Below, piece after piece: positions 10,671 to 24,372 of a stretch of DNA of 64,000 nucleotides; position 1 is the stretch's first letter, and each line of letters starts with the position of its first letter. A program made the position numbers and the translations under genes. A model generated the notes under the pieces. The model had not been told where the DNA came from. It made no database searches and saw only the letters and a program-made list of their open reading frames with translations. This DNA comes from Sporodiniella umbellata (taxonomy: Eukaryota > Mucoromycota > Mucoromycetes > Mucorales > Rhizopodaceae): positions 60,001-124,000 of the forward strand of contig JAIXMR010000041.1 in the NCBI GenBank assembly GCA_025677835.1. The letters run 5' to 3'.

Positions 10671-11708
10671 ATGACTGGTTATTTGTTTGCTGTGGTGTTT
10701 TCAGTTCTTTTAGTTCTTCATGCCAAAAAGAAGAAATCTTTGAGTTATGATGGCCGCGTCGCCGCGTTTATATTAGGCTTGGTGACTTTCTCTTCAGATC
10801 TTTATGTATTTACTACTGTCCTCTTGGGTTTCTTCCTCGCCAGTAGTCGGCTAACCAAGTTTAAAGCAGAAAAAAAACGCCTTCTAGAAGAAGATTATGA
10901 AGCGTCGAGTGAAAGGAACTGGGTTCAGGTAATGTGCAATGGACTCATGGGAGGATTGGCTGTTGCTTTTTTTCGACCTTTTGAACCAATGCAATGCTAC
11001 CGTCAAAATTCATTTTCTACTCTCTTAATGTGGGCTTATATTGGGTATCTTTATATATATTTTTTTATTGACAGCAAAGAAAAAAAGAGACTAACCTTTT
11101 GTTTGTACATTTAGACACTATGGCTGCTGTGCAGGGGATACGGTAAAAAAAAAAAAAAAAAAAAAGCAGAGCTGATCACTAACATGCTAAGGGTATAGTG
11201 GGCAAGTGAACTAGGCATTTTAAACAATGGTTGGCCTATTTTGATAACCACGTTTAAAAAAGTACCCCCAGGTACCAATGGCGGGGTCTCTCAACTAGGA
11301 CTGTTTGCTTCATTGGCAGGCGGCGCATGGATTGGACTGATAGGTGCCTTGACTTTATGGGCCGAACAAAGCTGTGGTGGGTTTCCATGGGAGATTTTAG
11401 TAGTCGGCTCCCTTTCTGGTATTATAGGCTCTTTGGTAAATACCAATGCACTGAAAACATGTGTATGTATATATTTATATATTTGATGTTTGCTTTAGAT
11501 CGACTCTCTTTTAGGAGCTACGGTTCAAGAAAGTGTATATAGCAAAGAAAAAAAAATCATCATCTCTCAAAAGAGCACTTCTGCATCGTTTGAAGTTGTT
11601 TCTGGTATACCTTTATTAGATAACCACCAAGTAAACCTGCTATCTTCTATGTTGACATCAAGTCTTTGCGCTTTTTCTGCTTGGTGCCTTTACTCTGCAC
11701 AACAATAA
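10671..11708 (+). CDS. TMEM19: TMEM19/DUF92-family membrane protein
   Basis: Four exons (10671-11044, 11115-11142, 11199-11435, 11499-11708) give 282 residues. The joined family core reads GCCAGDTWASELG, followed by [11 protein letters not shown], both hallmark segments of the TMEM19/DUF92 integral membrane family. Hydrophobic segments are spread through the protein ([14 protein letters not shown] at the N-terminus, [19 protein letters not shown] later). Relatives include plant VTE6, a phytyl-phosphate kinase, but the fungal substrate is unknown. The second exon is only 28 nt and carries most of [10 protein letters not shown]; both flanking introns keep phase. An upstream in-frame ATG at 10563 would add 36 residues; I prefer 10671 because the hydrophobic N-terminus begins there. 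Confidence 0.85.
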
Positions 11709-14554
11709 AAAAGGAACAACAGGGTATTGATGCCGTTGTGTAACCTTTCATCTCATTAAAACAATGGGTGGTACAATTAAAGAATTTGTTTTGTGTCAAA
11801 TTGCGTTGTGTATGTATACAAATATATGCGTATTTTCCTTTTATTGCTGTTATTTTTTTTTTTTTTTGCATTGCAATGCAATGCAAATATATATATACAA
11901 AGCAAAGGTCACAAAGAGAAGTGTAGAAAAGACAATTTGGATTACAAAACTAATTAAGGGCATTTAAAAGACCGTTTTTGTTGGTTGTATCCTAACCGTC
12001 TGGCATGTCAAACCTAGTTTTCATCGACACTTTTTTATATTGTTATTGTTATTGTCCATCCCAAAAAAATAGAATGTATTTACTGCGTACGTATAAAAAG
12101 AAAAGGAAATTTGTTTCCGAAAAGGTGTCTAGTAGAGCATTTTGAATTTGTTATACCAGCTATAAATGCCTAGGTTTACTACCGATCTTATCTGTTGCCT
12201 ATTGGGCATGTAGAAAGAGCGTTTTGAATATAGCAAAATGTAATGGGATAAACTAAGGCATTTTAGTCTTTTTTTGAACAAAAAGAAAAAAAGCTACCGT
12301 TAGCATGAAAAAGAATTGATTTGAAGTTTTTTTTTTTTTTGGCTTTTGTATACTAGTAATAGAAGGCATATCGATGGAACATCTTTTATGTATATTGTTT
12401 CTTTTTCTTTAGCAAACCATCTACTACTCTATTTCATGGCTCGAAAGGTCGGTTCCGCTAAAAGCATGGTAGTACTCGGGACTGTCAACAACAAATAAAT
12501 AGTAATACTTTTTAGCGCCTAATTAAAAGAAGTAGTACAAGAAGTAACATTTTTTTTGTAAAATCCAAAAAAATCTAGGTACTTGGATCAAGAAAAGTAT
12601 TTTTATTGCCTCAAATAAGACAAAGAAAAAGGTCTCTCTTTTTTTTTTTTGAGAAAAAATTATGTATAAAGATTGAAATGAATGTGTATGTTTTAGTAAG
12701 ATTGCATCTCATAAAGATGATGTAGTTAGATTGAAATAGATTGTTCGCTATTCTTCTAATTATCTTTTTTCAAGGTCAAATTGTTTTTAGTGCAAAGACT
12801 AAATGAGCAACCAAGAGCTCTTTCATTTGCCTTTATTAAAACTATGGTGCCTTTTTGTGTGTTTGTTTGTGTCTTGATTATTCTACCATTGGAAACAACT
12901 AAGCGCCAGTATTTATGAAAATAAGTTGTACATAAACAAAGGTTACACCTTGTTTTAGCCCAAACTTTTTTTTTTTAGTACCAAGTTGTTTATAACAGAA
13001 AAGTTTAATTCAGCCCAAGAAGCTTGTTAGTAATTCAAGCAAATAAACAAAAAAAAATGCAATGTTTAAAATCTATAACTCAAAGACACAAAAAAGGAGG
13101 CCTGTCTATCTTTTTTGCTATTTTTATGAGATCTAGAAAAACAGACTCCTTAAAAGAAATGCGAGAAAAATAGGCTGTGGTTCAAATACAACTTTTTTTT
13201 TTATTTTTTTGTAAAAGAAAACAATAGGCAAACAACCCGAAAAATCTCTATTTCCGACCTTTTGTTTTTCGAGTGAGACTTGTTGCCTGCCTCTGTTCCA
13301 GCCAGCCTATTTTTATTTTGGCATGCTCATTTTGTGCATGCAGTGTAGTGTTGTCAAGCTATAGATAAATCCTTGTGTTTGTATAAACTAGCAATAATAG
13401 TAACTATAGCCACTAATCAATGGCTGATCAACGCGGGGATAAGTTCCAGTAAAAAAAAAAGATGTATAAGATTTTCATGTTGGTGACCTGCTTGACAACC
13501 TACTAGAAATAGTACTGAGCAAAAAAAGGTTTTCCGTTTCGTGGGTAAATGGAAAATAGATGAAGATTTGAAAACAGTACAGTGTGTTTGTGAAATCTGT
13601 TTTTCTATTGTAGAAATCTTTTAATCAAACACAACGTAAAGTGTATATTTAGAAAAACCCCTCTTTTTGGACAAAATCAACAGAAATAATGGCGTGCGTA
13701 TATGGGTCCCCAACCAACGCAAAGAGTAGGACAAAGCTACCATTTTTTTGAGGTTAAATTAAAAAAGGGCTTTTTTTTAGGTTTGAAGACCAGCTAATCT
13801 TTCTTTCTGTTATTATTCTTATTGAACCATTTGAAAATGGTGTAATCACAGTGTCATCACTGCTACAACTACTAACAATAATAAACTTGTGACCAAAAAT
13901 GGACTTTTTTCTACGCGCCTTTATAAAAAAAAAAACAGCTTTTTTGTATTCCCCCTTGCATTCAAGAGTGTTTCATCCGCCATAACAAAAGCACTAACGA
14001 TAATAATAACGATCGTAAACAATGCGCATAAGTCGCTGCAAGTACGTGCGATTTAATTAAAGCTAAAATAGAGGTAAAGAGGTTTATGATGAGTCATTGG
14101 GTATGAATGAAATCATGACTAAAATATATGACTTAGCCTCAAATTAAACCCAAAACAAATGACTTTGTATGTTTACATCTAAATTAATTGGTATTACAGA
14201 AAACATAAATAGAAGTCATCTATCCTTCCTTAGCCCTTTTAACTTGAAACAGTCTGTTTGTTTACATAAGACTAGTTCTGGATCCGTTTTAAACTTTCGG
14301 AAATGGATAAAAAGAAAACTAATTAACAAAGATCGATTTGATTGGTTGAGTAATTAACATGTTGATTGTTTGTTCTCCCTGATTTTATATATAAAAGAGG
14401 GTCTAAGTATTTTCCTTTTCACTTTTTTTTTTCTTTACTTTTTTGTTTGTTTTATTTGTTTTTTTTTTCTCTCTCTTTACTTTTTGTTTATTTCAATCAT
14501 AATTATAACCAGCATCCCACAACAATAAAAACAAATACAACCAACAACAAAAAA
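11709..14554. other. 2.8 kb gene-free AT-rich region
   Basis: No frame here looks coding. The sequence is AT-rich with many 8-14 nt A/T runs. Only the last part, with the TATA element near 14390, is interpretable, as the promoter and 5' leader of the phosphatase gene. I see no TE protein signature and no tRNA-like box B. Confidence 0.5.
14386..14397 (+). promoter_or_regulatory. TATA box of the phosphatase gene
   Basis: TATATATAAAAG lies about 160 bp upstream of the ATG at 14555 and is followed by a pyrimidine-rich stretch and then a CAA-rich leader, a common fungal promoter layout. Confidence 0.6.
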
Positions 14555-15382
14555 ATGGCCCTTTTAACTAGCAATCGACTATCTGTTTCTACAAGCTCAG
14601 GTTTAGCCAGTCGACGAAAACACAATAAAAAGAACCTTTCCCTCAGTCTATCGAGCAGCCAAAGTAGTCCGTTGTGTGATATACCCAAGACAGCCACCTT
14701 TATACCCCAAGATCAGAATACCAATGCTTATCCCCAAGGGCCTGTACAGATTATGCCCTACCTCTTTCTCGGTTCAGAAAAAAACGCACAGCAAGTCGAC
14801 CCCTCCGGTTCAATTCAAGCCATTCTCAACGTGGCCGTTGAAGTCAATCCATTAGATGAAAGTCGATACCAGTCGATGGATGATCTCATCTCAGCTGCCA
14901 TTGCTCCTTCCCCATCGCTTTCCAAGGCTTCTACCATCAGTACTGGATCTAGTCTGATGGAAGAAGAGATGGTAGATGATCCACCTAATCATTTGATCGG
15001 GTATCATAAGCTGCCTTGGGAGCATAACCAAGAAAACCTCGTGGCAGAGTTACAAAAAGCTGTGGCCATTATAGATCAAGCCCGTTCTGCAAATCAAACC
15101 ATCCTCGTTCACTGCCAATGCGGTGTTGCTCGTTCGGCTACAGTGGTTATTGCTTACGTTATGAAATCAATGAAACTGCCCATGCAAGAGGCATACGATC
15201 TAGTCAAATCTCTTTCACCTGTCATCAGTCCCAATCTCACCTTGCTTTTTCAATTAAGGGAATACGAGCAAAGTTTACTTTCTAAAAAGCTTAAAAAGTC
15301 AGATAGTAATGCCATTTCCTTTAAACATCATTTGCCTTGGAAAAGTAGATTGACTACTAAATCTTTATTCTCTAAAAAGTGA
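14555..15382 (+). CDS. Dual-specificity protein phosphatase (MAPK-phosphatase-like)
   Basis: A single-exon gene of 275 residues. The start at 14555 has an A-rich context (AAAAAAATGG); upstream frame is only poly-pyrimidine leader. Residues about 65-255 form a DSP domain: MPYLFLGSEKNA near its start, the general-acid region HKLPWEHNQENL, and the CX5R loop VHCQCGVARSATVV with catalytic Cys and Arg. Fungal relatives (Msg5, Pmp1) dephosphorylate MAP kinases at the TEY threonine and tyrosine. The N-terminal 60 residues are Ser/Lys-rich, and a Ser-rich insert (about 100-150) interrupts the domain before the acid loop. A MAP kinase gene lies 2.8 kb downstream, which is suggestive but not evidence of pairing. 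Confidence 0.85.
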   Translation: MALLTSNRLSVSTSSGLASRRKHNKKNLSLSLSSSQSSPLCDIPKTATFIPQDQNTNAYPQGPVQIMPYLFLGSEKNAQQVDPSGSIQAILNVAVEVNPLDESRYQSMDDLISAAIAPSPSLSKASTISTGSSLMEEEMVDDPPNHLIGYHKLPWEHNQENLVAELQKAVAIIDQARSANQTILVHCQCGVARSATVVIAYVMKSMKLPMQEAYDLVKSLSPVISPNLTLLFQLREYEQSLLSKKLKKSDSNAISFKHHLPWKSRLTTKSLFSKK

Positions 15383-15644
15383 TTTTCCTATTTCTCTTTT
15401 GCTTGGGACCCCCTCCCTCCCTCTCTCTCTCTCTCTCCTTCTGAACCCTCCTTTTATTTTATATTTTCCCTCCTTTATTTTTGTATCATAGACCCACACA
15501 CTGACACACAGATATATATACATTCATTTATATATATATACATATTACTATTATTATTGCCCTGCTGATCATCTCTCTACTTTACATACACATTGAATTC
15601 ATTCATTTCTATTTATTTACAATCAATAAATCATAAATAAATAC

Positions 15645-15679
<35 letters not shown>

Positions 15680-15707
15680 CATCTGTTTGTATACGTATTT
15701 TCGTTTA
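15383..15707. other. Convergent 3' region of DSP and RhoGAP genes
   Basis: Contains CT-rich and (ATAC)n/(AT)n simple repeats (strongest 15641-15680) and AATAAA-like motifs near 15625 and 15635 usable as polyadenylation signals. No gene. Confidence 0.6.
15641..15680. repeat. (ATAC)n/(AT)n microsatellite
   Basis: ATAC units passing into a long AT run in the shared 3' region. Confidence 0.95.
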
Positions 15708-17458
15708 TTACAAAACTGACATCAAAGTGATCACAAAGGTCTGTTCATGTTTCGAGTTTTCAAACAAGGTTGGGAGGTGAGTCAAAGGGCATTTAAAGTA
15801 ATTGGGAGCAAACACCAAAGCGAGATTATGAGCTGTCATAAGGGTATTTTGAACAACGTGAGGGTCTAGGAACTGCTGAAGAAAACGTGTCATGTAGATC
15901 AAGATACGACGATTTGCGTCTGGTAAGAGTTGAAGGAGACGAAGGACCTGGTCTCCTTCAGATGCCGATTGAATACATTGTTGGTATAATCGGCTGGGTA
16001 TCAAAGGTTCTGAAAGATCCCTGAGCCAGCATTTCAACAAGGAAGCGGGTACATTAGGATCTTGAACACCTTCCAAATCATACTCTCCGTTGTCAATACG
16101 AATTCTCTATAACAAACTGCTTAGTACATTCTCTCTTTCTATGTCTAATGGCTTTACCAGGTCTGTAATCACATCAGCATCACCCGGAATACGAAAAATG
16201 CCTTCTGTTTGTTTACCGTCCAAGTAGAGTATGGCTTCGGTCAGAAAGACCATGACACGCGGCATGCCTGTATTCATATCTTGTTCTAAACCCATGACTG
16301 TTTCAATCGATTCACCAAAAACAGAAGGTTGATAGGGTGTTTCCTATAGATACTGAAGTGAGCTTTACCCCTTTTTTTTTTTTTTTAGGTTCTTTGCTAT
16401 TACCAAAGTACGTTTGATTTCAGCCATGGAAGGTACTTTACCACGAGCCCCTTTAAAAAGAATCTGCTCAAGTCTGATCAGGATAGTTTTACTGAGCTTA
16501 TGGTTTTCTTGAGTGACAAAATCACAAAAATGAGGTGCAAGCCGCTTAGAGGGAGGAAAAGTCATGGTAACCATGAGAACAATGATCCAGCCCTTTTCAA
16601 TACTTTCACTAAATACATATAAATCACTGTTAAAAAAAAAAAAAAGGCAAACATATATATATATATATATCTACTTACGCTGATGGATTTTTGTTTAGTT
16701 GCTTAAAGAGCTGTACATAGATTTCGTCTCGCATCACTACTTTTGACAGGCCTAGAGAAAGAACGATATGCATTGAGTTTAACGGATCGTGTCCTCTAGG
16801 TCGCCAACGGTCGCCCATCAAGACCTGAAGTAGCTTGAATGATTTACAGGCCTCAGAGGATTGATGGTTATTTAAAAGAGGTTGCCGAATGGATTCTTTG
16901 GTCCATTCCATCCATTGGTTCAAAGGAATCGAACGTTTCCACCAGCCTTTGGGTTGTGTTTGAAAATAAAGAGAAGCAAAAAGCTCCATCGCCCGGCGAG
17001 AGTCTTTCTTGGCTCTAAAAAAAAAAAATTTTTTTATTTTGACGGTCAGTAAACGTATCGCACATGTGTTTAGTATGTACTTTTTGTCTGTCTGGTCCAG
17101 CAAACAGTCAGTTGTCATCACAGATGACTGTCTTTCTTCATAGACAGCTAACATAAAAAGAAAAAGGTGTAACGCGATAAGTATCTATACTGTACATACA
17201 TATATATACGTAAATGTATGACTCACTGTTTTGTTTGGGTAAAAGGTTAGATAGTACGAGACCTAAGGAATCTCGAGAACGTCGAAAGCAATCGTCTGTG
17301 GATTGGCCTAATTTTCGATAAAAGGAAACAGCTCTGGGTAGAGGCTTTTCACGTGGTACGCGCTTGTTTTTGGAAAGATGATCGATGCTTGACAGCTTCT
17401 CTTGTTCTGGCTCAATAAAGAGCGTTTTTTGAGTTTCTTGGGAGCCAGCCCTTGCCAT
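15708..17458 (-). CDS. MyTH4-RhoGAP protein
   Basis: Spliced gene starting at 17458 (MARAGSQETQK). A polar N-terminal region is followed by a MyTH4 domain (AMELFASLYFQTQ, QPLLNNHQSSEACKSFKLLQ, RDEIYVQLFKQLNKNP, later GWIIVLMVTMTFPPSKRLAP) and then a C-terminal RhoGAP domain with the arginine finger in TEGIFRIPG, then SLLKCWLRDLSEPLIP and NLALVFAPN. RhoGAPs switch off Rho-type GTPases. MyTH4 domains bind microtubules or partner tails. The same pairing is seen in metazoan ARHGAP39 and in fungal relatives. Several introns of about 50-80 nt are inferred, e.g. NT joined to VYEERQ and DK joined to KAKKDS. The gene is divergent from the MAP kinase gene. Confidence 0.85.
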
Positions 17459-18181
17459 TTTGTTTTTGTGCAAATATGTATGTGTATATTTTTTATATAT
17501 GTATGTGTGCGTGTGGGAAAATATGGATGGCTATTAATAAAGGGCTGAACGATACAAATGGTGAAGACTTGATTGGAGAATGTATATAAAACTAGTGTAA
17601 ATCCTTTGGAATCTCTGTTTCCTTTATAAATAAATAAAAAGACGGCCGCAAAATAAAAGAGCTGATGAAGTGATTTCGCTTGTGCCGTTATTGTTTGTTT
17701 TTATATAAAAAAGAAATGAAAGAAAACAAATATAAAAAAAAAGGTGTTTAAGAATAGAAAGTTTATTATATAAGCCAATCAGAATCTTTGGTTGTTTGGT
17801 TTTCTGCCGAACAACAAGAGAGCAAACAATTGTCATTGGATAGGTCACACTTTCATCTCTCTGAAACATTAGTCTCTTCAATCTTATCTGATCCTTTTTT
17901 ATTTGGATCTTTACAGATTCTCCTTTTTCGCTAAAAGAAATGTTCATTGTAACCTTTAGCCCAATTTTTTTCCCCCTAGAAGCGGGTATAGATAATCCAT
18001 TTTATGCTGAGAAAATTAGAGTCTTCCCCCAATGTGTTTAAAATTACATAAATTTTTTTTTTTGTAGTCTGTTTTCTCTGTGTGTACAAACACTCCCTTT
18101 CTCCCCCTTTTAAGTCTCAGCTTAATTAACCTTTTCTTTTTTTTTTTTTTTTTCAAATCCTTTTTTACTATTAAAGAAAAT
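17459..18181. other. Divergent promoter region, RhoGAP / MAP kinase
   Basis: A 723-bp gap between two start codons facing away from each other. It contains a pyrimidine-rich stretch just before the MAP kinase ATG and AT-rich sequence before the RhoGAP ATG. No coding signal. Confidence 0.55.
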
Positions 18182-19733
<1,552 letters not shown>

Positions 19734-19848
19734 AACACCTTCTTTTTCTAAATAAATCAATCCATCTATACACACACATATATATATATATATATATCAA
19801 TGAATAAGACTTGTTTCCGCATACAAAAATAATAACAAATAGAAAGAT

Positions 19849-21536
19849 TTATTCCAGAACTTTGGTGACGATACCGGTACCGACAGTCTTTCCACCTTCA
19901 CGGATAGTGAAACGTTGACCTTCTTCAAGAGCAACATCATGAACAAGTTCACATTGCATTTCGACGTTATCGCCAGGCATGATCAACTTATCTTCGGGAT
20001 CCTCAGTACCTTCGGGGTGAGTTAAACTGACGGTGACATCGGTGGTACGAACAAACATTTGAGGGCGGTAGTTGTTGACAAAAGGGGTGTGACGGCCACC
20101 TTCTTCTTTAGTCAAGATATAGATTTGAGACATGAATTTCTTGTGAGACTTGACGGTGCCAGGAGCACAGAGTACTTGACCACGACGGATTTGTTCACGC
20201 TTAATACCACGCAAGAGAGCACCCATATTATCACCAGCTTCACCACGGTCGAGTTCTTTACGGAACATTTCGATACCAGTCAAGGTAGTTTTGATGGTGG
20301 GGCCCATGCCGACAATTTCGACTTCGCTACTCTTGGTGATAACACCACGTTCGACACGACCGGTAGCAACGGTACCACGACCAGAGATGGAGAAGACGTC
20401 TTCGATAGGCATCAAGAAAGGCTTGTCCAAATCACGGACGGGTGTAGGGATATGAGTATCGACAGCAGCCATCAATTCACGAACACGGTCTTCACCAATT
20501 TCAGGGTTACGACCTTCAAGGGCGGCAAGAGCAGAACCCTTGATGATAGGTGTAGCTTCACCATCATAGCCATATTCAGCCAAAAGATCACGCATTTCCA
20601 TTTCTACCAATTCAAGCATTTCAGGGTCATCTACTTGATCAACCTTGTTCACAAAGACAACCAAGCTTTGGACGCCTACTTGACGGGCCAACAACAAGTG
20701 TTCACGAGTTTGAGGCATTTGTCCGTCGGTAGCTGAGACAAGAATAATAGCACCGTCCATCTAAATCCATAGAGCTGTTAGTTTTTTGCTTGGTGAATTG
20801 ACTAAGCACAACTTACTTGAGCAGCACCAGTAATCATGTTTTTGATATAATCAGCGTGACCAGGACAATCGACGTGAGCGTAGTGACGGTTGGTGGTTTC
20901 GTATTCAACGTGCGCAGTAGAGATAGTAATACCACGAGCCTTTTCCTCAGGTGCTTTATCGATTTGGTTGTAGTCCATGAAGGTTCCTCCACCATCGCTG
21001 GACATGATCTTGGTAATAGCAGCTGTCAAAGTGGTCTTACCGTGATCGACGTGACCAATGGTACCAATGTTGACGTGGGGCTTACCGCGAGAGAATTTAC
21101 CACTGTCAGTAGCCATAGTACGACGACCTAATATATATATATATATATATATATATACAAAAGTTCAATACATGCTGTGCTTGGTATAAAAAAAATTAGA
21201 TATTTACCCAAAAGCATGTAGCGAGAAGGAGTAGCAGCGTTGTAAGCTCCTTTCAAAAGGTTGGAGGTCTACAAATATATTTAAGTACAAACTCAATGCT
21301 TTTCCGTGTTTATATCCATCTATTTACCAACTTGTTACCCGCAGCAAGAGCATTACGGCTGGAGATCAAAGCTAATCCAAAACGTTTGGGATCAGCAAAG
21401 AAAAAAAGTTTTTTTTTTTCAAGTTTTTTTTATTATTATTACCAGACTTAGTAGCTACTGAAGAAACACATCTACGAGAAGCGACACGAGTAGCAGGAAG
21501 AACGGCCTTATTAGCTGCTGTTTTCAAAGCAAACAT
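19849..21536 (-). CDS. tuf1: Mitochondrial elongation factor Tu
   Basis: GTPase that delivers aminoacyl-tRNA to the mitochondrial ribosome. Motifs: G1 [16 protein letters not shown]3 [13 protein letters not shown]4 [10 protein letters not shown], and C-terminal domains 2-3 ending [10 protein letters not shown]. The N-terminus from 21536 ([20 protein letters not shown]) is basic and lacks acidic residues, as expected for a mitochondrial presequence. It is split by at least three introns before the GTPase domain (a TA microsatellite fills one), and another (20761-20816) falls just after MITGAAQ. Coding sequence is noticeably less AT-rich than neighbours, in line with high expression. A 225-codon open frame on the opposite strand is a by-product of this codon use. 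Confidence 0.95.
21130..21157. repeat. (TA)n in EF-Tu intron
   Basis: About fourteen TA units within the intron upstream of the GTPase-domain exon. Confidence 0.9.
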
Positions 21537-21652
21537 TTTTATTGTTTTTGGTCAACAAAGAGAGGGAGAAAAAAAAAAAAAAAAAAAAACGGAAGGATAT
21601 ATTGACAGCCCTTTCACCCTGGTTCTGTGTTTTAAAAAAGCAAGTCACTGCG

Positions 21653-22048
21653 TTATTTAAGTCTGCCTTGTTCTCTTAAATCGTTTTTTTCTTGATCAGT
21701 GAGAGTCCAAAAGTGGCTTTTCTTTTCCTGGAACCATTGACGGATCTATAAAGAGGATTGAGTAAACAAAATATAAAGAGGGGATCTTACTGGAGTAAAG
21801 CAGTGTTTTTCTTGCCCAAAGTCAGCAAACAAAACAATATACCCAGTCAAAGCTAATGAAAAAAAAAAGTTAGAGGAATGGCTTTGAATGAAAGTATTAC
21901 AAATGGAAAGAGCATATGTAAACAGTTGGATCTGCCTAGCTCTGGGTGTTGGTGCCATTGCTTCTGGCATAGCGAGTCTTCTTTTGAAACGTTCTTGTAT
22001 TTGTTCACTAGGAACAGGATGCTGTGGAGGTACGGGAAATTGTGACAT
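21653..22048 (-). CDS. 100-residue single-pass membrane protein, unknown
   Basis: Three exons (22048-21901, 21852-21791, 21745-21653) give exactly 100 residues. The order is a proline-rich start (MSQFPVPPQHPVP), a basic helix (QERFKRRLAMPEAMAP), one hydrophobic segment (LSISLTGYIVLFADFG) and a charged tail (QEKKSHFWTLTDQEKNDLREQ). This resembles the small one-pass proteins of the mitochondrial inner membrane or respiratory-chain assembly, but I cannot name a family. Splice phases agree at both introns, so the gene itself is well supported. It shares a 371-bp divergent region with cdc34. Confidence 0.65.
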
Positions 22049-22419
22049 GTTTTTTTGTTCGTTTGAGAAAAGAAAAGAAAAAAAGTAGGTGGAGTTTGTA
22101 TACGGGTGTGTGCGTGGTTTTTTTTTTTATAGTGGAGTTTTGATATTTATTGAACTCTGTTGCCCGCATTCTCTCTTTCCAAGCTATTTGCGTTCATCCA
22201 TGTGCTATGCTTAGGAGAGGCATTAGTACTAAGAACTAAGGGGGAGCGAAGAGGAGAAGACAGAAACGTATAGAGAATGTTTCTTTCATGTACAAATAAA
22301 CCTGGTTGCTATGATTGGGCCTAAATCACGTGGAATCGTGCTCACTTTTCAAGAATTTTCGTTGCTGTGTATTTCTTTCTCTTTTAATTTTTAATTTTTT
22401 ATAAAGAACACCTATTTCA
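22049..22419. other. Divergent promoter region, small membrane protein / cdc34
   Basis: 371 bp between opposite start codons. No coding signal; AT-rich with a short TTTAATTT repeat just upstream of the cdc34 ATG. Confidence 0.5.
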
Positions 22420-23715
22420 ATGTCTTCTGCTGCAAGCATTCTAACACGTCAATTCAAAGGTTGTTTGTTAATCAGAATGTTAAAGATTATAGTCTAGTTT
22501 TTCTTACTTTCAATTCTATTTTCAACCAAAGAATTAACAAGAAGTCCTGTGCCCGGATTTGTTGTTGATCTCAAAGACGATAACATCTTTATTTGGTAAT
22601 CAAAGACAAAAGATGTAGATTGCTTTGTATTAAAGCCTTATTTAGGGATGTTGCGCTTATCGGCACACCTACCACTATCTACGAAGGTGGATATTTTAAA
22701 GTAAAATAAGCTCCATTCAAGAACAAAAAAGATTATTATCTCTCCCCTTTCTATTTTCTCATTAACCATTGTCAATTAGGCTACGATGACTTTTCCTGAA
22801 GACTATCCTTTTAATCCGCCTACATTTCGTTTCAACCATGAATTTTATCATCCCAACGGTAAAGAGATACCTAAGGAAAAAAAAGGGGGCATTCAAAAGT
22901 TACGTACGCCTAAAGAGATAAATAGTATATCCTGATGGAAGACTCTGTATTTCAATTCTTCATCCTGCAGGCAACGATCCAGCCAGTGGAGAAGCACCTG
23001 AGGTACAAAAAAAAAAAAAATAAAGAAAATGTCTGTGGATAAAAATAACTCATTCTTTGTTTAATGATACAGGAACGATGGAATCCCACCCAAGTAAATA
23101 AAACCCTATACAAAAAAAAAGCACCTTTTCATAACTCATTTATCAATTCTTTATAGTCCGTAGAAAGTAATAGAACATTAAAGTAAACGATTGTGTTTAC
23201 CTTCTCTTCTATATATATATATATATGTATATATCTTGTAGGTGTACTTGTCTCGATTATCTCATTATTAGCTGATCCAAATTGTTCTAGCCCTGCTAAT
23301 GTAGACGCTGGTGTAAAGTAGATTGTAGAACCAAAAAAAAGGGCAAAAAAAAAAGGGATTGACTGACGAGGAACGCTTTTTTTTTTGTTAGGTGGATTAT
23401 AGAAGAAACCGTGAAGTGTTTGAAAGTATTGTAAAAAGTAGGACAAAAAACACCCCCCATGAACAGTCTAAATTGACAGAGTTATCTAGATCAAGTAGAA
23501 GCCTCCAAGGCAGATATTCCCAAAGGCTTTAAAATGCCAACTTCCGAAAAAGACTTTATGCCTACAGCACCGGCAGAATTAGAAGAAGATGAAAACTTGT
23601 AAGTATTTTCGCGGCATGTCTGATAAAGCTCATTCTATGTGTATATAGTTGGTATGAATCAGGAGACGAGAGTGATTTTGGCGTAGACGATTATGAGGAT
23701 GAAGATGATGAATAA
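22420..23715 (+). CDS. cdc34: Cdc34/UBE2R-type ubiquitin-conjugating enzyme E2
   Basis: Multi-exon gene with about seven small introns. It encodes an E2 fold: MSSAASILTRQFKELTRSP, TMTFPEDYPFNPPTFRF, the HPN motif in FYHPNVYPDGRLCIS, with Cys in LCIS as the thioester site. Directly after the catalytic Cys comes the loop ILHPAGNDPASGEAPEERW, the acidic-loop insertion that is specific to Cdc34/Ubc7-type E2s. The C-terminal tail is strongly acidic (WYESGDESDFGVDDYEDE), as in Cdc34, where it contacts the basic canyon of the SCF cullin. Together these favour Cdc34, the E2 of SCF ligases that drives cell-cycle protein turnover, over Ubc7, which lacks the tail. Confidence 0.9.
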
Positions 23716-24149
23716 AGCAAGAAAAAAAAAACACAAAGACATAAAAACACTTGTTAAAAAAAAAAAAAAAACAAATAGTAATTAAAAAAAAGCACTCAAT
23801 TCAAACAACATCTCTTTATCCACCAAAAAGAGAAGGCGGGACGCGGCTCCTGTTTACTGAGACGCATCGTGTTTCCAGAAAAAAAAAAGAGAGAAAAGAA
23901 AGGGTACAGTACAAAGTGAATTTAATAAGCCTAAAAAAGGCAGTGAAGAAAATAGGTGTTTTTGAACGTAGGATGAACGAAATTGCAATCTTTCTTGCTA
24001 AAGTGTAAACTCTATCTATATTGAGTCAAATTATTGCTTATGAGAAACGTATTGTTTTTTAAAAAAAGTGCATAGTCTTTTTTCAAGAAAAGAAGCCATA
24101 AAAAATAGTTGCTCAATCAAGCACTAATTATATTTACAGTGTTTTTACC

Positions 24150-24372
24150 GGGCTTTCGGATATTTTCAAAAACATTTCGGATCTTCTCCGTAGATTTGGA
24201 CACCTTCACTTTAATTTCAGACAGTATATATGATAATTTTAGATATTTACAAAAAAAAAGTTTGAGTGGATCTTCAGCAGAATCAATTATATTTTCAGAC
24301 AAACTATTTGAAAAAGTGAGGCCAAGAACTCCCCTTCTCATTATGAAGAAAATCCAGAAACACATTTGTGAC
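24150..24372. repeat. Dispersed TTTCGGA-containing repeat, copy 1
   Basis: Carries TTTCGGATATTTTC, then a second TTTCGGAT about 20 bp later, then TTTGGACA, and ends near CTCCCCTTCTCATTATGAAG. A diverged copy in the same orientation lies at about 45928-46115. Read on the minus strand, both give similar peptides ending RN[VI]FE[ND]IRKP, so the unit may once have been coding. Confidence 0.55.

Noticed and set aside
11709..14554. Search for tRNA, 5S rRNA or CRISPR-like repeats in the empty stretch
   Set aside because: No box A/box B pair, cloverleaf or regular spaced repeat was seen; CRISPR arrays are not expected in a fungal nuclear genome.
20059..20736. 225-codon open frame on the plus strand opposite mitochondrial EF-Tu
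   Set aside because: It is the exact antisense of the strongly conserved EF-Tu coding region; biased codon use there removes stops. No family motif.
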